A stretch of 64,000 bases of DNA from Neospora caninum Liverpool (taxonomy: Eukaryota > Apicomplexa > Conoidasida > Eucoccidiorida > Sarcocystidae). This document shows positions 35,399 to 47,677 of this stretch, piece by piece. Made by a program: the position numbers and the translations under genes. The stretch is taken from NCBI RefSeq assembly GCF_000208865.1, contig NC_018398.1:2046001-2110000 (forward strand), read 5' to 3'. The stretch's first letter is position 1. Every line of letters begins with the position of its first letter. The notes beneath the pieces were generated by a model that searched no databases, was not told the DNA's origin, and saw only the letters and a program-made list of their open reading frames with translations.

Positions 35399-36859
35399 TC
35401 CTGGAGGTGTAGAGAGACGCATGAGAGTGAATCCGATCGATTCTGGGGTTCACGAGAAGGGTTCCGGAGGACGAAGCAAGATCGGAGAGGCCCGCTCTCC
35501 GTGACGGCATTTCTTCCCAGGGTGGCGTGCAGGGGTTTGGGGCTTTTTCTTGTGTGCGTACAGGCGCTGCGGGCCGTCATTCAGAATAGCATGCAGAAAG
35601 AACCAGGTGCCTAAGGACTCCGGAGGTTCTTCAATGCGTTCCTCTGCTCTCTCTCTATATATGTGGATATGTGAAGGAGAGGAGAGTCCCGTGATGTTTG
35701 TCAATGTGTATATGCACGAGAGTGGAGCGACTACAGGGGGGAGGGGAGTGAGCGCGGTTCGATGCAGAGGCACACGTTCGTCCATTTGGAGGATGGAAGA
35801 AGACGGGCCCAGGTCTGCACGCTTCCGAAGTTGTATGGGGAAGCTGAGCGGAAACAGTGGAGGAAGGCGATAGACCTGGCTAGCGTATCCAGTGTGCATA
35901 TGGACATCTTTGTGTCTGTTTCCTTAGACTAGATGTTGAGGATGAGCAAAAGCCGCGCATATAGGCGTTCTTCTTTTATCCTAGATTTCGGTCCACTGGT
36001 GGAACGCATGCGGTCTCTGGGGGAACGCGAAAGGTGCAAAAGAAACGGAGGTTTCTCTCTTCGTTTCCGCATCGTGCGAGAGAGCATCGCGGAAAAAGCA
36101 AGGTCAAGAGGAAGAACATGGGGTAGAGCAAGAGAGGAGCTGGTGACTCGCAAGGATCGCGAAGTGTGACGGGGACGGGAAACCGGGCCGAGAATGCCGG
36201 AGTCTGGGAAAGGGAACAAAGAAAGGGGTGAAGAGGTGTGCCGTCTCCTGGTAGGGGCACGCGTTTTATTCCGTCTTGTCGGAGAGTGCCTCAGGCCTTT
36301 TTCTGAATTTTTTGAAAAGTTCGCTTTCGATCGCAGCGCCGCGAAACCGCGGCTCCGGGGAAACACGACCTGATAAAGAACGGCAACCGTTTCGCTTCCG
36401 TTGCCGCAGTGCTTCGCCGCTAGACGAGTGCGATTCCGTTCACTGCTCGCGTCTCGTTGTCCTGTGTACCGCAACGATCTCGATGCTTACACTCCGATCT
36501 ATTCGTCGATGGTGACTCGTGCATGCAGGGGATTGCATGCATAGGTTCATCTGTTTACGTATATGTATCTCTTTCGCTTCGTTGTTGACTGGTTCTGTGG
36601 CACGTGGTGGTTCGCCTTCTGGCTGTGGGGCGCCGCAGCGTCACTCAGAAGCCCCGCCCTGTCTGCAGGAAGTCAGCGAGGTATCGGCCCGCTTCTGTCC
36701 TCGCGCCTTCCTCGCGTGCGCGGCGCCTTTCTCACCCTCTCCTCCCTTTTTGTTGCATGGGTTAAAGGCGCGAAGAGCGAAGGAAAGGCGAGAAGGGCCG
36801 GGTCCCGCGATGCCCAGAGGCAAGAGAGCCGTGGCAAGGCGGGGAGAAGGGGTAGGTGA
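25972..36859 (+). CDS. Very large, mostly disordered, charged protein; ten-exon model
   Basis: Start ATG in a CACCATGC context. Exons: 25972-29975, 30446-30488, 31027-31551, 31775-32072, 32833-33005, 33131-33537, 34035-34453, 34888-35219, 35564-35606 and 36669-36859; total 2,144 residues with all phases consistent. Least certain are the donor of exon 4 (32072 or 32144, same phase), the donor of exon 5 (CCC|GTGGGG) and the terminal exon. The first exon (1,334 residues) is dominated by Glu, Arg, Gly, Ser and Ala and looks disordered. The only compact pieces are around residue 1400 (FFFTLGDIRQAEREIEGG then MSLKQFVEKSRREEE), likely helical, and in exon 6 (APYWNGVCVWFTPP), a short Trp-rich motif that could bind a partner. 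No catalytic domain is recognised. A scaffold or RNA-associated role would fit but is inference. Confidence 0.6.
29113..29155. repeat. Perfect 19-bp inverted repeat, 5-nt loop
   Basis: ACGCGTCAGAGAGAAGAGG (29113-29131) is followed by CACGG and then by its exact reverse complement (29137-29155). It lies inside the coding first exon of the 25972 gene and encodes TRQREEARPLLSDAW. It would form a stable hairpin in the mRNA. Confidence 0.9.
31610..31628. repeat. (TA)n microsatellite
   Basis: Uninterrupted AT dinucleotides in the intron after exon 3 of the 25972 gene. Confidence 0.9.
35362..35396. repeat. (TA)n microsatellite
   Basis: About 17 AT dinucleotides in the intron between exons 8 and 9 of the 25972 gene. 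ORFs across it that read (YI)n are artefacts. Confidence 0.9.
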
Positions 36860-38073
36860 GGCAGTGAGCAGAGCTCGGAGGGAGACGCGGACGGCACACG
36901 CGCCGGGGCTCTGGGGCATGCAAATCCTGGTATTTTTCTTCTCAACCGAAAAAGGAAAACAGTGGTGCAAAGTCCGTGTAACCACGTGTGCAGATCCAGA
37001 TGCCAAGGATGCAGTGCCGAGGTCGCGTGGAGCGCCACGCCACTTCCCGCGCCACAGTCCCTACCCCTGTGGAGTCTCCATCTGATCGTCCAGCGTTTCT
37101 CGTGGGAGTCGCGCAAGGGCCATGCCCAGTGGGTTGCTCATGCGTCACCCGTGAACATGTCTCTCCGTAGACCTGTACATTCGCTTCCATGTAGACATTC
37201 GTGTAGATGCATCTATACATCCAGATACTCGTAGATGTGCTTCGATACCCACACATAGAGAATATATCTAGATGTATAGTATCTCTGTTGCGGGACTGTT
37301 TATTTGGAATCTCAGAGGGTTCCAGACTGAAAGAAGACCGGTCGCTGGGGCGTTGTTTGCCGCTGCATGCTCGGAAAACAAAGCCTGAGGAGTTGGAATC
37401 TTCCAGGGGACGCAGCGCTTCTGCGTGGCTGTCGCAGCCGGTTGCTGTGTGTGAAATACAAATCTCTTTATGGATATGCATAGACTGGAACTCACGCACG
37501 TGCTACCAAATATCCGTAGCACTGCATATATACCGGGACAATACACATGCACACCCAGTTATGTGTTTTTATGTTTACATGTGTATGTGTTTATGTAGAT
37601 GTGTCTATATGGGGACAAAAGGTCCAGCCTTTGGCAATGCAGAGAGGACGCCGTGAGCGGGGAAAAGTGTTTGAAAGGCAGGAAAGACAAGCGTCCTCCG
37701 ACGAGATGGAAGAAGCAAACAGACGCACCCGCCTCGCAAAAAGGCCGCTGTGGAAGGTCTTTCTGGGGCTCTGCCTACAAGAATGACGAAGAGAGGAAAG
37801 TGCATGTGGGGCATCCTCTCTTCCCTTTTCGTCTTGCTTGAGGGGGCTGCTCGCGTGAAGACCGACGACAAAGTGTGAAAACTACAGCGGGAAGAAAGCG
37901 GTGAAAAGGAGAGCTGCGCCGTTGCTCGGCTCCTATAGCACCTTGTTCGTGCGCCAGCCTCATCAGGCGCATTCGTTTGGTACATACGGGGGAACGATTT
38001 GTTCGTGTTCAGTGCTTTCTCATCGGAAAACGTTGTCTCATGTTTGCAGCACCACGTCCCTCTCGCCTCCTCC

Positions 38074-38075
<2 letters not shown>

Positions 38076-38107
<32 letters not shown>
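38076..38107. repeat. (TA)n microsatellite
   Basis: About 16 TA dinucleotides followed at short distance by G-rich runs near 38127-38145. Confidence 0.9.
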
Positions 38108-38109
<2 letters not shown>

Positions 38110-39434
38110 CAGCTCCTTGTAGCGCGGGGGGGGGAAGGGGGGGGGGAGAAGTTTCTTCTGTTCTGTGTGTGCCGGCCAGGGATAACTCGTGCACGAGGCT
38201 GTTTTGTTACGGGCTCTGCGAACGAAGCAAATGCATCGGCCGCAGTGTCTCGCATCCGGGGAAAGAAAGGAAGTGGCCTAGAAGAAACGGCAGCGTAGAA
38301 GAGAGAAAACGGCGACAAAACGCATGCCCACCAGTGAGACACAGCGATGAGGAGGGAGTGATGGAGACGGAGAGAGACGAAGACAGCAAGGGAGGAGAGA
38401 GAAGTTGAACGATGTGGGAAACATTGGTGCCTCTTTTTTCGGTGGTTCCCGTGGTTTCGTCCGCTGGTCTCGTTTGTTCGCTGCTTGGCAGCCGGCGGCT
38501 CGGATCACTCTCAGTTTCTTCCGAGTTCTCTGCAGCGACAGATTTGAAGGTTCTTTGCGCCGAGCCGTCGGCAGCCAGGGGGGGTTGGGGGGGGGGGGAG
38601 GCACGAAGAAGTGAAAAAGTCGCAGACTGGTCACGCGCCAAATCAAGTCTGCTGTTAAAAACCTTGGAATGGCGCCTCCGGACCAAAGAGCTGGGAAAGA
38701 GAGGGCAGCTTTCCTTCTCGGAGAGGGAGTTAACAAAAATGAATGTGTGTGCGGCTATGCACACATGTGGAGACCGACTGGCAAGCGGAGAGAAAAAGAT
38801 ATATAGACATACTTTCAGGGAGAGACAGAAACTGAGACAACACACAGTTGTAGACGAAAAAAAGGAGGCACGTTCAAAACCGGGCAAATGCATGCCGAAA
38901 AACACGGGCGGTGGAGGTTTTCGCGAGTTCGCGCCTGTCTAGTAACGCGCCGAGAAAAAACACAGGTTGTCTTCCCTCGTTGTGAAGCACTCCGCGGGCG
39001 GGGAGTCGACTTGTGCTGACGTGTGCGACCGCGAAAGAGGCATTAGGCGCGCGCGCGCGTTTCCGGTGATTTCTGCCATCCCAGTTCCAAGTTTTTGCAA
39101 ACCGTGGACAACACTGGAGAGAACTGGAGAATAAGAGATCGCGGAGATGCTCAAACCGAGCAAAGTTGAGTGCCTCCCAAAGACACGCGTATCCCTTACC
39201 CTTCCCGTCACTACCCACATTTCAACGACTACCTATTGGCACATGTAACACCCAACATATATATCTATATCTATACCTATAGGTATACGTATGGATACAC
39301 AAATCTTTACGCAAATATCTTATGCCTGACTGGTGTATCTTGCAGGCGGGGTACTGCCAACTGAGCACAGCTGAGGGCCAAAATCCTTTCTCGTGTGGAA
39401 CAGCAAGCACGCGTGTGTATCTTTATTTATCTGG

Positions 39435-39460
39435 ATATATATATATATATATATATATAT
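39435..39460. repeat. (TA)n microsatellite
   Basis: About 13 TA dinucleotides in the convergent spacer. Confidence 0.9.
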
Positions 39461-39715
39461 AGCGCAATTAAAGCAAGCGGGGTTCCCTGGCGCACTCCAC
39501 GCCCTCTGGTCTACAGCGAAACGAAAGGACGTGTTAAAGGCTCCAGATTTTCATCTGGAATCGCATTTCTTGCTGTGACCCCTTACCGTTTTTTGGCACT
39601 ATGTCGCGGTTTATAACGTCTCTTATTGCGAAGGCGGCAAACAGCGACAGGCACTTGCAGCACCATCGGCCTATAGCTCTCTCTTCAAGCTACGAAAGGA
39701 GTGGTGAAACTATTC

Positions 39716-39744
39716 ACATATATATATATATATATACATATATG
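39716..39744. repeat. (TA)n microsatellite
   Basis: TA repeat interrupted once by a C, in the convergent spacer. Confidence 0.85.
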
Positions 39745-40388
39745 TAAATGGTGATATGCATCCATTTGCATGTGGTCACATACGACCGTAGATTGGAAGC
39801 TGCCAGTGCGTTTTTCGAAACAGAGTGCGATGCTACGGAAGAGTCGTGTGGGTTTACCGGAAAACACGAATTGATTTCTGAGAGAATGTTAGCGGCAGAT
39901 AGTGAGGTATCAAAAACTAAAACGACCGATCGAGAGATCACTCTCAAGGCATTCCACTCACGCACAAATTCACTCAACAGCCAAACGCCGCAGCTCTCAG
40001 CGGTACAGTGAACCATGTATATACAAGTACAAAGCTATCCACATGTATCCGTTTCTATGTATAGATATGTATACATCTTTATACAAATATATGCAGAGAT
40101 AATGCAGAAATACAAAGAGAAACAAACGGGGATGTTAGTGGATTATGAATCAGGATTGAGACGCCTCCACAGCGAGGATGCAAAGACGTTCCTAGACAAG
40201 ACGAAGAGACTTGTCTTTGTACAAGAGGAGAAAAAGGAGAGCGCAGGCTCCGGGTGGAGGATAGCATTACCTAGAGTGAAGAAAGAAGACTGTTTGATGC
40301 ATAGACGTAAGCCACTGAATCCTAGGGAAGGGAGGAAAACCACATGTATAGACTAGCACGCAAGTGAATAAACACACGTATACGTCTC

Positions 40389-40400
40389 TTCCTCTCTCTG

Positions 40401-40466
<66 letters not shown>

Positions 40467-40468
40467 TG
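40389..40468. repeat. (CT)n(TA)n compound microsatellite
   Basis: A CT dinucleotide run passes directly into two TA runs separated by a single C. It is the longest microsatellite of the spacer, about 0.6 kb beyond the ORC2 stop. Confidence 0.9.
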
Positions 40469-41053
40469 ATCTACTGTGGCTCTTTGGTTCCTTCAGATGC
40501 CGTACTGCTCGAGAATGGCGAGGAGTTGCTCGAGTTGCGCCCTGCCAAGCATACATGCATGCGCACGAAACAGAGCCAACGGTGGACCGGTCAGACACAA
40601 AGAGCAGGAAAGCCAAACGAGGCGGAATTTGCAAGTTTTGGTTCTGTTTCAATGACCACGAAGTCTCAACTCTCGCGTCTCGTTACATGGCTTCCGTAGA
40701 TGTCGTCCGTCTCTTCGGGCGAAGCGTCCGATCGACGGGATCACACAGTCTGTGCACAGAGCGGCCTTCGCATGTGTGTCTCCTGCGCGCCGTCCCTCTT
40801 TCTTCCAGGGAATAATATGCGGCCAAGGTTAAACAGAAGGCGGTCCACGTCATGGGCCTCCCCGTCGCTTCTGGCGCCTCCCACGCTGCGGCGGTCTGTC
40901 TCCTCTCGGCCCCGCATACACCGGCCCTCTCTGTCTTCCTTTTCAGCACCTCCGAGGTTTGCTCCCTTTGCCCGTGGTCTCAGGCCTCTTTTCCGCTTCC
41001 CCGCCTTCCCTGCCTGCGTCTCTTCCTTCGCTCCCGACGCTTCCCACTATAGC

Positions 41054-44000
41054 TTACGGCGTGGCGCGAATGGAGAGGGCCTCTTGCCCGCCGACTGCCG
41101 TCTTGACGGCGGCGCCGTGGCTGGTGAGCTCGACGAGCAGCTGCAGAATCTTCGTCCTGTCGAGATTCCCCGCCATCGCAAAAAGAGGATCGCTGAGGGC
41201 CTCGAGCGACACTGCGCGTCCTTCGCCGCTGCGGGGGAAAGGCGCGCCGCCAGAGAAGACAGGGGAGCGCTGTGGCACGCACGGGCGAGGCCGGGTACAC
41301 CTCGCAAGGACCGGCCACGCGTTCACACCGGATAAACAAGCACGGGCACTCAAGCATCCACGCGCGACATCCCAACGAGCGTTTTGACGATTTCCCTTCA
41401 GCGTCGCAGAGCCGGTCCGGAGCCCGTCCGCGAGTCTTCAGGCCTGGTCTAGGAGTCCCCTCTTGTGGCACGTGTGTCTTTCAGTGTCCGGCTGGAGGTC
41501 TGCGTATCCACTCTGTCGCTTGCCCTCGCGTCTCTCTACCTGTCTCTGAACAGCCTCCGGGCCCTCGCTGCGTCTATCGCGCCCTTCCCCTCTCTTGTTG
41601 GGTCCACCAAGTCCTGCCGCCTCTCATGCTCTCGTCTCTGAACGTCTCAGACTTACCGCTTGAGCTGCTCCAACTGGCGTTCCGCGACGCACTTCAGCAG
41701 GCGTTTGTGGTTGGTGGTGAGAGCTGCCACGACCGCGGCAAAGTTCACGCCGCTTCCCCACACGCCGCCCGCGCCCCCCTCGTTCGAGGCCAATCCGCCG
41801 GAGCCCGCGCAGCTGCGCAGCCAGAGCGGCATGAAGAGACACGTGGAGCCCCAGTAGCCGAGAACTTCTTCCCTGGTGACGAAACGCATCGGACACAGGC
41901 AGCGTCCGGCGTGTGCGGAAGACCGGAAATGCATGCGAGCGCCTCCTCAGGCTGCTCGGCGACACTCCCACGTAGCTCGGAGACACTCCCACGTAGCTCG
42001 GAGACACTCACGAGGAGGTGGGAGACACTCAGGGCCGAACTCGGAGACACTGGAGGCCGATGGCCGACAGTGCCGAAGCACGAGCGCGGCCGTGTGAGCC
42101 GCAACGCGCTGCGGGAGTGGAGGCAGCGCAGGAAGGGGGAGCGAACGGCCTAGCCGAGAGGGCGACTGTGTCGTGTAAGAACAGAGAGAGCAGCTGCTCA
42201 GCGTGGCAGCTGTGGAGAGGCACCGATGCGAGCACAGGCTCTGGCTAGGGCATTCGAGAGTCGCCCAGGCCCTCGCGCGGGTGGAAGCCAGACCTGTAGT
42301 CCACGTAGGTGTGGCAGCGGTAGTACATGCAGCTGAGACTCCTCAACTCCGCGCCGTCAAACAGCAGGCCGTGCATGTGGTGGTCTGCACTGCAAATCAA
42401 GTAGATCTGAAACGACGAAGGAAGAAGCGAGGACACGGAAACGCGGGTCAGAGGCGGGGGAGTGCGAGACAGCCGAGACGGACCGGGCGACAGTTGAAGA
42501 GGCAGCCCACGGACGGGAGGGAGCCAAGAAGGGACGGGTTGAGGGGCTGCTCTGTCTTTTCTTTTCGGGACGAAGAGGGCACGTCTAACCTTTCAAGAAA
42601 GAAACGCGGGGAACGTCTCGGGCAGCTTCCGACTCTCCCCGAAACGCGATTGGGTCTCTGCTTACGTTGCTGCAGGCAGCCAGGGACGCGAAGGCCCGAC
42701 GAGCCTCGCCTCGAAGGGCCGGGGCATCCACGTTGTGCACCACAAAGTAGAGGGGAACCGTCAGCTGCTTTGCGGCGCGGCGCACTTCCTGCGAGGGAAT
42801 CCGAAACAGGGAAGCGCCTAGCAACGCATGAAGCGGGGCGGCCGGCGCGTATCCACACACAAAGCTTGTGGAGCTACAGCGAATAAATGTGCACACGCTC
42901 TGTCGACGATCAACACCGGAATATCCGCGTAGAACTATCCATACATATACATATATATACACATATAAATACGTACAACCCAAATGCGCAGATGTATATA
43001 TAGTATGAGGAAACGCATTCAAGGGTGGGTTGCGACCAGGGCTGAAAATTGTGTCTCACCTTCACGAGCTTCTCTAAAGACAGTGCGGGACTGACTGCTT
43101 TGCCTTGACCCTCTCCGTCTCCCTTTCCGGCACCGGAGGCGGGCGTAAGCGGCTGGGCTTGCTGGCGCGTTTGGGGGGAGGCTAGCGTCTTCGAGGACGC
43201 TCTAGAGAGGAAGGAAAGGAGATCCGAGAGACAGTGTTGCAAACGCACCTCTCGTCGGTACCCCTCGACGATGCAGCAGACGCCGTCTCTGAGAAGGCCC
43301 AGTGAAAGGCGAAAAGGCCAGATCCGCACAGGGATGAGGCAGCAGATACACAGCGGCCGGGCACCACCAAGACGCATGCTCGACCGGAGAAACAGAGAAG
43401 GGAAAGCGCGTCAGGACAAGCCGGAGTGGAAGCGTAAGCAGGGGGAACGAGCGTTGTGAGGACGTGGGAAGACGCCAGCCGGGACACAGAGGCCACAGGA
43501 TGGCGAGCAGAGCGAGAATCGCGACGAGTGTGGAACACGCGGGCGAAGGTGGACTGGGTGGGGAAACGCGAGGAGGCGTAGGAGCACAGACAGCAAGAGG
43601 AGAGACAGCGAGAGGAGAGAGAGAGAAAGAGCGGCGGCGATACGAGACAGGAAAGACATAGAGGCGGCCAGATGCAACTCGAAACCTCTATCTGGAAAAA
43701 ACGGGCAGAACAGATATCGGTGTGTGTGTGTGTGTTGACCCCCTTCTCATCTTAACGATCGTCGCGTTCTCGCGCTCTCCTGATTTGCCGGTCTGCTTTC
43801 CTGTCATTCCACCTCTTTCTTGCTGCTGGACACAAGAAAGGCAAATTGCCGCCCCGTTGCCCCCGTGTTCCGTCCTCTGGATTTCTGCGGTTTGCGTCCC
43901 AGGTCTTGGTTCTTTTGAGGAAACAGACTTTTTCTGCCCGGACTGACGCGTCCTCTGGATCTGCCCCGCGAACGTTTCGACGCACCTGAGGGCTTGGTGC

Positions 44001-45902
44001 GCAAAGAGGTCGAGGAGAAGCTTTTTGCTGCCGAAGCCCTCAACGAGAATCGAGTACCCCGACAAAAGCGCCGCCTTCCACTCCAGACTGTGGGCCGCCA
44101 ACTGAAGAGCACAAGCACGCATCGGCTTATACGAGAAAACAAGTTGCTGTCTACAGCTGCGCACGGCTCTCTGGAAAGGTGGAGTAACGCGCACGCACAT
44201 GCAAACCCATGTACACTTCGATGTGAACGCTTGTGACAAAAAAAGGACGGAGGAAATGCCAGGCCGGCAGAGATAGGGAAGACGCCACCGTAGGGATGCG
44301 AAGACCGCAGAACAGGGAGTTAGGCCGAAACCATAGCGAGGAAAAAGGGGGATTACATACGCGTAGACGCATGCACGCACATACATAGCGATGTATGGAT
44401 CGTGGCGCAGCACCACTTGTATCGGTATACGCTGGAACTGCGTGCAACGTAGGACGTGGTCACCGCCACGGAAGGCCTACAACAGACAACGAGAGAGACG
44501 TTGAGGCAATGGCGTCATTATTTCTAGATGGTATGCCGCATCCGAGCATCCGTCGAGAGGGCGAGAAGACAGGCACGTCCTTCGCGTATGACCCACATAC
44601 GCTTCCTCTTCCGAAATCGTGGCTCTTGCCTCCTGTGTCGGCATTTCGTTCTTCCATGGCCCCCCTCCCGCTGTCGGCTTCGCGTTCGGTCGCTCCTCAC
44701 CAGATAGTGAAGCAAATTGTGTTTCGCCTTCGCGTTCGAGTGCGGCAACTCCGACACCCGCTGGTGGACTCGTCGCGCCAAGAGGGGGACTGCAGCAGCT
44801 ACGAAGCGAGTAGCGTAGAAAGAAACAGGGTAACGCGAAAGTGATAGGCGAGGGATAGACGATGCCGCGAAGGACGAAGCGTTGGCCGAGAAACACACGG
44901 CAATCAGAGCAGAAGGAAAAAACAGGCACAGAAGCGAAGGCCTCACCTGTTTCATCTTCCAGCTCCTCTGTGAGGTCTTCGATCTTCTTCTCTCCACCTC
45001 CAAGCCGCCTGCCCCGAGTGCCCTCAGAGGGACTTCCACTGCTTCGACCGCAGGTTTCTTCTATCTCCGGCCGTACTTCCTTTCCGTTCGTCTGGTCTCG
45101 GCGACGCAGAAAACGCAGCAGCGCGCGCGGCAGCTTCTCGTCCGACAGCGGCGAGACCGTCGGGCACGACAGAAAGTCGAAAACCATCAAACGCGTGCAA
45201 TCCGCCTTCTGCGCTGTCGCCGGGTCCGGGTGCAGAGCCCGGCCGGCATCCGACCTGACCACGTCGCGAAAAGGGACACAGCGCGTCGTCAAACACGTAC
45301 AGCGATCGAAAAATTACCCAGGCATGTGCCCAGCTACTGACAGTTAAATAGTCTCACATGCACGGACCCATATACACATATATGGAAGCATATACACATG
45401 CATATATATATATATATACATACATACATACATACATACATATAGACGTTCCTCCAGATACCAATAAGCATGTATATATACATATATACGTATTGGTAGA
45501 AATGGATATTTCTGCGGAGGGGCAGAAACGTAGGGCACCTTGGCCTCAGGAGAGCTCACGAGTCTGCGAGGGCGCTGTAGGTCTTGCCTTCGTCTCTTTC
45601 GTGTCCTCCAGTCTTCTCGCCGTCGCCCAGTTCTTCGTCCTCCTCGCTGTAGCTGCAATCTTCCTCTCCGGAAAGAGCGACGGCGTCGCAGCCTCGCCTG
45701 CGGGCGCGGCTAGCGTTCTTCGCCGAAGTAGACCTGAGACCGGAAGCACACTCTTCCCACTTTGGTTTTTTTCCTCTTCCAGAGGCGTCACATGTATACC
45801 TGTACTGCGAGGTCGGTGCGGGCAATGAGAATGTCGTGGTACATAGAGGATTTCGTACCTCTTCACATAGAGCCGTACGTGTACAGCTACACGAGTGTCT
45901 AC

Positions 45903-45936
<34 letters not shown>

Positions 45937-47251
45937 CACGGCCCGTGGCGCGCCTCAAGAAAGACACGCGTGAGACACTCGAGACAACTTTCTGTTAGTT
46001 AAGTCAAGGGAGAGAAGAATGAGTGTGTTGCACCAAAGAACAGGAGGCGGAGTTTAGGCCGGCACCCACATGCATATATATATATATATATACATACATA
46101 CATACATATGCAAGACATAGAGGTATTTTTGGGTACGTCGCCTGAGATCTGTTCTCTACATCTGTTCGTTCTCTGGGTCCGAGTGGTTCGTTTTGTTTGC
46201 TGTCCTTCGCTGTGCTTTTCGTCTTTCTTTTTCTGGCGCACCGTTTTCGTTTCCTCGCGCGCTCAAACATTTTCACTCGCATTTCTTCGTCGCGTTTCTC
46301 TTGCTCGAGGAGAAAGGCCTTCTCGCGTTGCCGGACGCGCCGGCGCCTGTCGAAGAGCCGCGCGGCGGCGGTGAAGGAGAAGGAGAACGGAACGGAGAGA
46401 GACGGCGCGAGAGACGGAGAGACACGCGCGCCTGCCTTTTTGCGGGGCAGTTGCGGGACGAGACGCGAGCTGGGGCTTCCTGCCGCGGTCGCAGGCGACG
46501 GCGCGGCCGCCCAAGAGACACCCAGCCAGTGCGAGAAGGGAAGAAGGAGACTCCACACGGCGCCAGGCGCCGGAGACCCGCGGGACTCGGCTGTCGGCCC
46601 TGGGACCTGAGACGCGGCCGCAGTCGAGAGAGACGAAGCCGCAGGAGTCGACGCACGCGCACGAAGACCGATCCTCGTGTTCGCGTCCGTCTGCCTTGAT
46701 GTCGCAGCCTTCCCTTCTTCATGGGACTCTCCGTCGCCTCTCCGCTGCCTCGGGGAGGAACTCTGAGAAGACCGGAGCGAAGAAGCAGGAAGGGCGGTGG
46801 GGTAAGAGCGCACAGTTTGCCGGAGAAGGACGCGTTCGAATCCACTGAACTGCGAGCAGAGCCATTCTTCTTCCTCCTCACTCAAGCCGTCTTCTCCCTG
46901 GTCCCCCGCCTCTCTCAGTTCTTGCACGTTCCTGTCCACTTCTGCCTTGACCGCGTCCTGTGCGATGATCAGTTCTCGGTCGTGCGCCGCCTGCTGCTCT
47001 TCCTGCTGGCGCCTCTCCAGCAGCGACTCCCAGGAGGCAGAAGAAAGGAGAGAAGGTGCGAAGGACGAGGAAAGCGCAGGCTGCGAGGGCCGCCGACCCA
47101 CAACTCCCGTCACGGCACTCGAGCGCCGCCGTCCAGACGGGTACGAAACAGGTGGAGGAAACGAACTGACGGACTGACCGCCCACACTCGAGGCGCGGCC
47201 TGCCGAAGCGCCAGGCCGCTCACGGAGGCCGACGCCTGGCAACGCAGCCAT
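41054..47251 (-). CDS. ORC2: Origin recognition complex subunit 2
   Basis: Ten exons in + coordinates: 41054-41228, 41657-41872, 42294-42406, 42666-42788, 43060-43288, 43986-44170, 44701-44798, 44947-45254, 45560-45733, 46137-47251; 911 residues, all phases agree. ORC2 binds DNA in the origin recognition complex and helps load the MCM helicase in the nucleus. Family hallmarks: W-x-x-x-L-x-x-GYSILVEGFGSKKLLLDLF (residues about 596-621), VEGYRREV and LSDLLSFL, LYFVVHNVDAPALR (about 716-729), IYLICSADHHMHGLLF (745-760), then FAAVVAALTTNHKRLLKCVAE with EQLKR, and a C-terminal winged helix (LDRTKILQLLVEL...AVKTAVGGQEAL). As in other ORC2 proteins there is no Walker A or B ATPase motif. The N-terminal 370 residues are coiled and basic, then acidic, longer than in animal ORC2. 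The join of this first exon uses a weak donor (GCGAC|GTACCC) and is the least certain part. Confidence 0.9.
41961..42050. repeat. About 21-bp minisatellite in an ORC2 intron
   Basis: Units built on GACACTCCCACGTAGCTCGGA: two good copies, followed by three degraded copies that keep GGAGACACT. It lies within the intron between the exons at 41657-41872 and 42294-42406. Read on the - strand it happens to encode SPSYVGV repeats. Confidence 0.75.
43720..43735. repeat. (GT)n microsatellite
   Basis: Eight GT dinucleotides in an ORC2 intron. Confidence 0.8.
45401..45446. repeat. (TA)n(TACA)n compound microsatellite
   Basis: A TA run passes into about six TACA units, in the ORC2 intron between the exons ending at 45254 and starting at 45560. 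Confidence 0.9.
45902..45936. repeat. (TA)n(GA)n compound microsatellite
   Basis: A TA run passes into a GA run, in the long ORC2 intron before the first exon boundary. Confidence 0.9.
46073..46110. repeat. (TA)n(TACA)n microsatellite
   Basis: TA run followed by about five ACAT units, 27 bases from the inferred end of ORC2 exon 1 at 46137. Open frame running into it is read-through, not protein. Confidence 0.9.
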
Positions 47252-47677
47252 TTTCCCGGGGAATGTGTGTGATCCACAAGATGGACAACAGGGCAGAGGG
47301 ACAAGAGCAATAACGAGAAGGAGAGAACGAAGGGAGAGATCCTGATCGGCTTGGGATGGTAAGAAAGAACTCCCAACTTGCTTTCGAACGCACAGAGGAA
47401 AGAGCGGTCCTTTCTTCACACGTACGAGGGTTTATTCTCCAGTAACCTCGACAGAGAACCAGGGGAGAGCCCAGTACAGGGAACACGACGAAATGCACAG
47501 TTGAAGATATACACCACAATCAAAGCATATATATAATATGTTTTTATACGTCCGTGTGTGTGCGTCTATAGAAACGTCCGCTGTGCAGACGTACAAAGCG
47601 TTTAGAGAGACACCGGGAGCGAGCGATGTCAACGAATGCGGCTGGAGACGGTAGCGGAGAGAGCGGAGAGCTTTAAT
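47252..47677. other. ORC2 upstream region
   Basis: Spacer between the ORC2 start (-) and the stop of the next - strand gene. It should contain the ORC2 5' untranslated region and promoter. No distinct motif is recognised. Confidence 0.5.

Larger units (their letters stand above)
36860..41053. other. Convergent intergenic region rich in microsatellites
   Basis: Lies between the last exon of the 25972 gene (+) and the stop codon of ORC2 (-), so it should contain both 3' ends. Five (TA)n or (CT)n(TA)n tracts and many TATA/TACATA-like stretches are scattered through it. ORFs on both strands are short, cross the microsatellites or have no domain. No gene is called. Confidence 0.6.

Noticed and set aside
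37977..38408. ORFs with (YI)n repeats
   Set aside because: Translations of TA microsatellites, open in every phase.
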